64,000 nt of DNA from Phocoena phocoena (Eukaryota; Chordata; Mammalia; Artiodactyla; Phocoenidae): the NCBI RefSeq assembly GCF_963924675.1, contig NC_089234.1, positions 56,787,682 through 56,851,681 on the forward strand, read 5' to 3'. The notes beneath the pieces were generated by a model, which saw nothing but the letters and a program-made list of their open reading frames with translations, was not told the DNA's origin and did not search any database. This document shows positions 56,086 to 64,000 of this stretch, in pieces. Every line of letters begins with the position of its first letter. Position 1 is the stretch's first letter. Made by a program: the position numbers and the translations under genes.

Positions 56086-58755
56086 TTCTCAGGGCAATAC
56101 TTGTCATCTCAGGAGACACATTTGACCATGTCCCAGCTCTTCCCTTGCAACGGAAGGGAGAAGAAACAGCTCAAGTCTCTAAAACTTCAGGACATTTAGA
56201 ATCTTCAACCCTGTCAATTCCGGACCCTCCATTTTTTTTTTAAACAGAGGGACGTATTTTTTATCACTATTTTGTATTTGGTCTGTCTGTTGGAGCAAGG
56301 GTTATCCTTCGATCTCTCATCCTACAGAAGGAAGGTTGATTGCTGTTGGGGGTGTGCAGCCAGATTCCGTTCTGCCCTCCTCGCTTTGCTCTGGAACGGA
56401 AGAACCAACTCCACAGCCCCTCTGTGCCTATGAGTACACACAGTTCTGCCCAAAGACTAGAAATAAAGCAATTGCAGAGACTGCAAATGAAAAATCATCC
56501 TTGAAGAAAAAGGATACGAAATGGACCCCCATGGATTTCACACACTTAAAGGAGGCTGCTTCAAGTTCCTGGCTAAAGTCCATGCCAATCCTGGTAATAG
56601 TCTAACAGATTCATCCATCTTCAGATTCCACTTGGCTTGCTCTTCCATCACTGCCAGCTTCCCAGACAGCGAGCACACACTTGCACATCTGTCTATATAT
56701 ATGTGGAAGTTTTAATCTACACCACCCTCCATTCCAATCTACCCAGCCCCGCTCCACACAGAGTGAAGCTATTGACCCTGCAAAGCAGCAGGGAAATGAA
56801 TTTGATGACCCAGACTACTGTTTTTAAACCATTTCAGCAAGGCCTAGAATCAAAGGAAAGTACAATTTATTCAGCACTTAGTAAAGTCCTTTTACTTAGG
56901 AACAGAGTGCACAGACTGAAAATAGACTCCCGCTGCCACACAGATAAAATAAACCTGTCAACCACTACTGTCAAATCACTAGTCACCTCGATTAAATAAA
57001 AGAAACATTAGCATCTCTCAGCATCTGAGACTTCCACCAAGATTCTAAGCCCATGAAAGCATTATGAAGGGAAGAAAAAACTAAAGTGAGGGGTTCTGTT
57101 GAAAATGTCATCAGAGGAAAGTATTTTACATAATTAGAAAATGCTAATAATAGCTCTGCACAGGGAACCAACACACTCTTTCCTCACACAGCCAGGGCAA
57201 AGCCACAGCACGGAGTCTGAGAGATGGCAGCCGAGGCCATGTACTTGCTTGGCAGGACCCACAGACCAACCGTGTCCGCCTCAGCAAAGAAGGCTTCCTT
57301 GTCAATTGCCAACGTGATTTTCTTTTTCTGTTTTCTTCTCTCTCTCTTTTTCTCTCCTTCTCCCTCACCTGCTCTCCCTACCCACCTCCTTGTTTCTTTC
57401 TTTTTTCCACAGCTTTCAATACACTTTCCATAGAGGAGAGTTGGATCCATCATACTTCTATGAACCTTCAATGAAGCAGTCACATTTTATGAGAAACCAT
57501 GTGATGGTTAGCTCCCTTGAAAGACTGATCAAAATATTCTGGAAGACTGAAGGCAGCAAATAAACAGGCTGCCTGAGTCATGGGTCTGATCTTAGGTGAG
57601 ACCTACCAGGCAAAGTCACCATAACCATCAGATTGCTTGTTCCATCTCTTTAAATGGTCAATGAGAACCAACAAGCAATAGGCAAAAAGACTCCTTGATG
57701 CTGAACTGGTAAGAGAACCCAGATAAATGCACCTGCTTTCCTTGAGTCTTTGCTATTATTCTGCGTGGATTTTGTTTATAATGATCAAGTCTACTTAAGC
57801 TTTCACATTCCCCGTGGGTTGACATTAGCAAAATGGTACAAATATGAAAAATAGAAAAAGGTTTTTAAATTGTCTGAAAGAGACAGATTGCTTCCAAATC
57901 CTATAAGCCTAAAACAAATTGTGATGAAGTTTGGTTATCAAGCAGCCCCATCTTGTGCCCTCCCGGAAGTATTCTGCTTGCTGGTGTACAGTTTTTCTGG
58001 CCAACATCTCCCCATCCCAAACATCTTTGCCTACATTGACACATCTTCACCTACATCCATTTAATTCTCCTCTGATTCATTTCACTTTGGCTTATTTGAA
58101 TAGTTGAAGCAAAACCCTCTGCATTTATGGCTTCTGAAAAAAGGTATTTTATGATATCTCAGGCTGAAACTGTTTAAAAAAATAAAACTAAAAAACGCCA
58201 GCAGTTTTTCCTTCCACCTTTTTTTTCTTTTTTGGATGACACACATTGAGCTGCTTCATGGAGAAATACAGAAACATCAATTGTTAAGCATAAAATGCAA
58301 CTCACATTAAGGAAACTGCAAACGATAACTAATTATGATAAGTTGCTACGTAAATCACTCTGTGATGGTCCCAGCAATCAATTTCCAAAACAAACAGACC
58401 AAGCCCCTGGTTGGAGAAGAGGACGAGCTACTAAGGACTGTGTCAACAAAAATAATGGCAAGATTGCCAACGATGGATAGAAGCGGGGTATTATCATCTC
58501 CAAGCAGCTTTTCGTAACAGATTCCCCTCCATTTCTGGCTTTCTTTCTTTCATACTTTTAAAGTCCAATGCTTAATCTGACAAGTTAACTATGGCACATC
58601 TTCAAGACTGTATAAGCATCAGGGGAAAAAATGTAATAATTCAGGGATGTTCACTGGGTTTGCAATTACTTTGCAAAATGTGCGTGCAAACAATTGGAAT
58701 GGGACCCTCAACGTGATAGCGGTTGGCAAGGTAGGATTATGGTAGATGTGCCGGC
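56086..58755. other. No gene recognised
   Basis: No classifiable repeat was seen over about 2.7 kb, an unusually repeat-free stretch for this window. A CT-rich tract lies at 57318-57380. ORFs at 56336-56605 and 56637-56999 (120 codons) have no known domain. 58230-58680 is AT-rich unique sequence. Confidence 0.45.
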
Positions 58756-59000
58756 TTGGCTGTTTTGTTTTTCTGTTTGTTTGTTTTTTGCGGTATCCGG
58801 GCCTCTCACCCTCTCACCGCTGTGGCCTCTCCCGCTGCGGAGCACAGGCTCCGGATGCGCAGGCTCAGCAGCCATGGCTCACGGGCCCAGCCGCTCCGCG
58901 GCATGTGGGATCTTCCCGGACCGGGGCACGAACCCATGTCCCCTGCAACGGCAGGCGGACTCTCAACCACTGCGCCACCAGGGAAGCCCTTGGCTGTTTT
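58756..59000 (-). mobile_element. CHR-type SINE with 11-bp TSD
   Basis: The body at 58767-58989 on the minus strand begins GGGCTTCCCTGGTGGCGCAG and carries the B box GGGTTCGTGCC. It ends in GAGAGGCCCGG and a T-rich plus-strand tail (A-rich in its own sense). Exact direct repeats TTGGCTGTTTT at 58756-58766 and 58990-59000. The three overlapping 100-codon ORFs here are translations of the SINE. Confidence 0.93.
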
Positions 59001-60547
59001 AATTGGGCATCACCACTACCCCCTTCTGAGGTTTTCTCTGCAGCTCACAGGAGAAACTAGAAACTACATTTCCCAAAATTCCCTGTGTGCATAGTTCTCG
59101 GTTAGAGAGGGCCAAAGAGAGACACTGAGTATGATGTGGAAATCCAGAGAGGAGGGGCAGGGCAATGCGTGGGTAGTCCTAACCTTTGAAGAACTTCCTG
59201 AGAATCACCGCCGCCTTGGTGCTGCAGACCGAGGAAGTCAGGAGGAGATTCCCAAGTATTCCTGAGATGCACAGAAACTTCAGCAAGCTCTTGAGAATCA
59301 CCGGTCACAGAGGTGAGACTCTGGGTGACACCTTCCCTGTCAGTCCTTTCCTGTATGTGTAAGCCTCTCATTCCTTACATTAAAGCGCTTCATAATTTGA
59401 ATGGCGTGCATTCAATTTTACCTGTCTGAATTCAGGTTGATACCATAGCATTTTTCCCTTTGGTTTTTCAAACTATCTCTGCTCCTGAATGTATAGATTT
59501 GTAATTTTTAAAAAAGGGCGGAGGGAGGGGAGTAACAGGCAACTCTTTTGACAGAAGTTGGCAAGGACGCTGTACTTTACCACAGCCTTAGCACAGGCTT
59601 TCGAAATGCACCCCAGGCAGCGGATTGCTTTATGTGTCCTGTGTAAAGGACAAAGGTCTGGGGTGGCCTGGGAATCTAGGACACAGAGCTTGGATGTTTT
59701 TTCCTTGCCTCTGTTGCTGAGTGATTCAGCTCCCCTAGCAATTGGCGGGGGGGTGTCTTCCTCTGTTAAATGGGAAAACTAACATTTACCCTCTCCATCT
59801 TATTGGGTTTATTTATGGTCTATGATCTAAATAGAAATGTTTTCCCAAAAGACACAATGGTCTATAAAGATGCAAATTCTGCTTCTAACAGCTACCAGAT
59901 AAAGAGTGGCACTACACGGCATGCAGGGGTATATCCATTTCTCTGATAAACGTTTCAACATTCCTCATAATGTGGCTACCCACTGAGGAGGTAAGTATGT
60001 ATGCAGACTATCACTAGGTAGCAGTTGGAATCACTGGCATAGCCCCATATCTCCCATATTCTGAAGACATGCTCAGACCTAGAGAAGAATTCTCAGAGAG
60101 TCTTTAAGCGGACCATTCTAAAACCCTATCTTTACCACAACCTGCATCTTACTGAACTTCCAGCCCCTTCTTTGAGAACTTCTGTTCTAGTAAAATAATT
60201 CCATGAGTTGCTTTAATTCATCCTAGTCCTTTCCATCATCAAAACACCAGCGTTTGGAAACTCTGACATTAAAATAACTATCTACTTGGAAGTTGTGCAA
60301 TACGGCTAAATGCCTTCTGGCAATGAACCAATAGATACAGCTCCAGTCCATGATGGTGTGTGTGGGTTTCTGAAAGCAACAGAGTTGAGGTTTGACGTCC
60401 ACAAGACAGGCCACTCCCTTCAATATGTGCTCACCCCCAAAGGCAGATGGGTTTCTTTCCTCAGATGCAATCAAGTTACCTCGCAATTTACGTGCAACGG
60501 GGGTACTTAGATACCAACAAGAGGTACCTAAGTCACTGACTTTCCCC
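59001..60547. other. No gene recognised
   Basis: A patch near 59060-59230 (AACTACATTTCCCAAAATTCC and onward, including TCACCGCCGCC) has the feel of an LTR or promoter-type repeat, but no family was assigned. Nothing else stands out. Confidence 0.4.
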
Positions 60548-61060
60548 TGGGTTTCTATTACTCATCATTTACTGAACAAATATTTATTGATCGCTGATTA
60601 AGTAGGAGGCCCTGTGCCAGGCACTGCGAAAATAGTGGCGAGTAAACAGACATCAGCACCTCCACCCCCTACCCCACACCAACCCCCCCCCCCGCCCCCG
60701 CTCCGCCCCACCGCCAAGAGTTGCCATCTGGGAAGACAGTCCCTGAAAAGGGAAAACTGACCTGAAGCAAATGGATAGGGTGAGATCAGAGGAATCTTCT
60801 TTGGAGCTGTTGTACTGAAGCTGATACCTGACGAATGAGTAGGAGTTAATGATGTGAAAGGGAAGGAGAGTTAGAATCTGTACTGCCCCTCAGGGAGCTT
60901 TCATTTATGAGGAGTTCAAGACATACATAGACCTGACCCCTGTCATACAAAGCAGAATATGAGCAATGGCACTAAGGAGATAGAAACAAATATGATAAGT
61001 ACCTCAACTAGGGGAAAAATTCAATACAGGTAAGATCAGTAAAAATTTCATGCAGGAAGA
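60548..61060 (+). repeat. Ancient interspersed repeat relic with C-rich tract
   Basis: TGAACAAATATTTATTGATCGC, GGCCCTGTGCCAGGCACTGCG, then GTACTGAAGCTGATACCTGAC and GAGTAGGAGTTAATGATG follow the old mammalian repeat seen at 9.3, 12.1 and 14.8 kb. A C-rich tract (60682-60714) appears to have expanded inside it. Confidence 0.55.
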
Positions 61061-63639
61061 ACAAAGTACTGGGCTTTACTGTCCCCATGAGGTTTAGATT
61101 ATCTACACGTTACAGATGGGAAAGTAGAGTCCCCTGTCTCCTGATCATTATTCTGGGCCCAGACTTCCTTTGCATTTGAATCTACAGTCCTTAGGACATG
61201 AATCTCTGGCCTATCATACTCGACATTGGAAGTTACATAAAAGGACAAGCAAAGGGAAGATGGCAAGCATAGAAAATTAGCAATTTGCACATGAACTACT
61301 GCCCACCAGTTTGTGTAGTCGTTGGTGCGGAATGAAAAGAGATTGGGAACCGAATGAACCAAAAATTATTTACAAATAGAATTTCCACTTAGGACTTTAT
61401 AGACCAACTTTCAAACATCATGGAGGATTTCACCTGGGAAAGAATTGGTGTAATTTGCCTTCACAACGTGGAAGTACCTCTCTGGATAAATGTTTGTAGG
61501 CTGTTGCCATGAAAATATTAACAAATGACACTCAAAAAGTTTGGTGATTTATGGAATCAGAAATTTAGAATCATTTCTTTCACTTAAATACAAAATAAAC
61601 CAAGATGGCCTTAAGTGGTTTCATTCTGGATGCTGAAAACTATGGCTTTCCTCATTTGTCACTGCATGATTCATGCCAAGGTGAAATATATCAGTCACAT
61701 ATTTTCCCCACGCACATCAGTCCAATAATAATTCAGCCTAATGGGCTTCTTTGGTTCTCTCTTTACTGGTCTCCTCATGAACATTAAGTCCAAAGACCTG
61801 GCCGTCGTTTCATGATGCTGTCTTGCTCTTTTCAACATCCAAGTACTTAGCACAGATCAGGCAACTAATGCCTCAAATGCATTAAATTCAAGGAAATTCA
61901 AGACATCTGCTCTTGGCTCCCTTTAAATAATGTTTTCCCTATTGATGTTGGGCTCTGATACCATTCAAGGGGGCCTATTTTCACTCTAACCATGTTAGGT
62001 ATTTTTCCATATTCCAAATATTAACCAAAATATCTTCAAAACTATTGTTTTATATTCCATTTCTTCAAGGTTCAGATTCTTTATTTTACTGTTACGACGA
62101 CAGATGACCTTTGCCCTACTACTGATGACTATCACTATGGGGTCCCTCCTGCTGTGAAATCTCAGTTTCGTGGCCACATCAACTCAAGTAGGCTTGAGGG
62201 CTCTGAGACTTCAGTTCCTACTCATGTAGTCAACAGGCTACACAGTTAAAACTACCCTTATTCAAATGCAAGAGACCATCTATGAGAATAGGATGCTAGG
62301 CTTAATTTGTTATTCCTTCTAGAGAGCGTATTATTGTTTGCCTAGAGGAATCCCCGCCACCCCCCGCCACCCAGTAAAACAGTCTCTAAAGGGATATACT
62401 CACAACCTTCATAAGGACACTCAGCAGAAGAGATCTGTTCACACCCCTCAAAATACAACATGTCGGCAGCTAGTTATTCTACCTGACTTTGAGCAAAATT
62501 GATTTTCACAAGTTTGACACTTACTGAATGGAATCACAGTTGAACCCTAATTGAACCAACACATATTCAAATGTAGAAAAGTTCCACTGGGCCCAGACAT
62601 CAAACAGACAACACAGGTCCAAGTCACAGACACCTGGAATCCTGCGTTACTCTATGGACCGTTTCCTGCAGAATATAAGCGTGCCATTTGCCTGAAACCT
62701 CCATGTCTTCCTTAGAGGGCCAGCTCTACTTTCTGATAATCTCTACAGACTTGGCTCCGACCCACCCATCCTGCTGTGCAGCTTGGATGACAAAGCTGGA
62801 AGAGCCCTTATTCAGTGTCCCCTGCATGTACAAGGGTAATTTCCTGCTTGGAGAAGCAATGTTTAAAGTATGTAATGCCCTCAATCTTAGCCTGTTCTTA
62901 CTTATCCTTGGAAGGTAGATTCACAATTACGAAACATGACTGTGGTCATAACCAGAATAAAATGGGGTAAACAAGTTACATCACGTGGCCTCTTCCTGTC
63001 CTAACTAATTCCAACAAAGCTGGTCACATAGTCCTTGGCCTGAGCAGCCAGGTTAGGGATAAAGCATGTTTAAATTATATTCCTTGCAGACTTTAGAGAT
63101 GGCAATAGGAATTCAAGGCTTTGGAAGAACTGGGTAAGCCAAATTAAAGTTTCAAGGATCAGAGAATTCAGGGAAAACTGCATATTGATTCGCCTTAATG
63201 TTGCTAGGCAAACTGGAATTCCTTTTAGCTGTAACGTAGAGTTCATTCATTTCGAAATTACAGATTTCAACTATTATACTCCCAAACAGTGACACTTTTA
63301 CAAATATTAGTGAGTTTCCTAATTTCTCTCCATCACTTTCCCTGGAGGAAATGACCTCCTTAGTAATTTTTAAGTACGATAATCTCTTTGTTTAAAGAAA
63401 AAGTATCACAAAATTATATTCCACCATAGACGTATTTGCCTTCCCAATAGACTGCCACGAAATTCTGTTGAATATGAGTGAAAATCACTAGGCTTGACAG
63501 GTATGGTTTTCTCATCAAGGACTTGAAAAGCACTGTGTTCCTTCCAAAGTGCCGAGACAGCAGTAATGAGCCCCGAGCTCCGCACAGGCCGGTGTCCCTC
63601 CCCGCAGCCACTGAGAGCAATAAAAAGCAGGGTTCCTAC
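61061..63639. other. No gene recognised
   Basis: About 2.6 kb without classified repeats. Short C-rich patch at 62351-62372. ORFs at 62688-62918 and elsewhere show no known family. Confidence 0.45.
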
Positions 63640-63724
63640 CTCGGTGACTGGTGAGTTCCCTGGAAGCAGAAGGCAGGGGTGTGTAGCGGCTCTTCGGAGA
63701 GGCGGCAACGCTGTCACTGGAGGC
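63640..63724 (-). other. Candidate coding exon, 85 bp (unproven)
   Basis: On the minus strand an acceptor-like GGTTTTTTTCACGCAG precedes 85 bp that are open and end in CACCGAG followed by the donor-like GTAGGAACC. In the frame that starts at the first exon base it encodes 28 residues ([20 protein letters not shown] then SRELTSHR) plus one base, so a neighbour would start in phase 1. The Ser/Pro-rich, CpG-containing composition contrasts with the AT-rich surroundings. A second frame is also open across the exon. On the plus strand the same place has ATAAAAAG (63620-63627), a TATA-like box, and a donor-like CTGGTGAGT (63649-63657), so a transcript in the other direction is an alternative. I do not recognise the protein. 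Confidence 0.35.
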
Positions 63725-64000
63725 CTGCGTGAAAAAAACCACACCAACATGAAGCCACACCAAACACTAAATACCTTCATTTACCCAACTTGTCTCGTCG
63801 GGATCTGGGTTTGGAGAAAATATTATGGACCAAGACTCTTCTTAGGAAGCAAAAGTTGTCTGTGTTGAGATAATATTCTGCTAAGTGTAGGGTCGATTAC
63901 CAAGCTTTCAGGGGACTTGGTACAGGTGGAAGGGCTCTGACACAAGGGGATAGTTTGTTTACTGTGCTGAGCTTCAAGGAGGAGGAGGAAAGGAGAAGTT
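63725..64000. other. No feature recognised
   Basis: Sequence upstream (minus sense) of the candidate exon to the window end. Nothing classifiable. Confidence 0.4.

Noticed and set aside
58694..59094. Three overlapping plus ORFs of about 100 codons
   Set aside because: All lie in the minus-strand CHR SINE; the open frames reflect its G+C-rich body.
1..64000. CRISPR array, bacterial operon or phage module
   Set aside because: No regularly spaced direct repeats with spacers and no prokaryotic gene organisation; the repeats are mammalian SINEs and LINEs.

Overview
The window reads as nuclear DNA of a placental mammal, most likely a cetacean. Three SINEs (10711-10921, 43583-43786 and, on the minus strand, 58767-58989) are the tRNA-Glu-derived CHR type that begins GGGCTTCCCTGGTGG. 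A fourth, longer CHR-related copy lies at 50487-50858. The L1 3' ends also look cetartiodactyl. There is no bacterial, phage or organellar signature: no operon, no CRISPR array, and no long intact ORF outside repeats. The species call rests on memory of repeat consensus sequences and was not checked by search.

I find no intact protein-coding gene. The longest ORF, 490 codons at 36420-37892 minus, is a fragment of a broken L1 ORF2. The stretch looks intergenic or deep-intronic. The one non-repeat segment that looks like an exon is 63640-63724 on the minus strand: 85 bp, open, with a pyrimidine-tract acceptor and a GTAGG donor.

Layout. 0-7 kb is mostly unique sequence with an LTR-like relic near 6.5-7.0 kb. 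7.4-8.5 kb is an old L1 carrying a later L1-tail insertion. 9-15 kb holds old relics, a CHR SINE and a truncated L1 (12305-13192). 16.3-18.2 kb on the minus strand is a decayed hAT-transposase-like gene, from a BED/TTF-type zinc finger to a hAT C-terminal dimerisation motif. 20-34 kb has scattered MIR and L2 relics, a hAT-type nonautonomous element (26.6 kb) and a U6 snRNA pseudogene (30.2 kb). 34.9-40.0 kb is a 4.5-kb L1 (ORF1 C-terminus, full ORF2 span, 3'UTR; minus strand) inserted inside an older L1. 40.1-41.2 kb has MER1-like, L2 and MER5A-like elements. 43.4-51.0 kb is a compound graveyard of at least two old minus-strand L1s interrupted by two SINEs, a younger L1, an LTR, a MER1-like fragment, a small polyadenylated insert and an unclassified insert. 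51-64 kb is L2 relics, one minisatellite, one CHR SINE and mostly unique DNA.

No set of genes works together here. What the window records is layered retrotransposition: old L1/L2/MIR, then ERVL-MaLR-like LTRs and hAT elements, then cetartiodactyl L1 and CHR SINEs. Several insertions keep readable target-site duplications. I did not find an undescribed molecular system. The best leads are the hAT-like relic, the candidate exon near 63.7 kb and the small insert at 46.7 kb.
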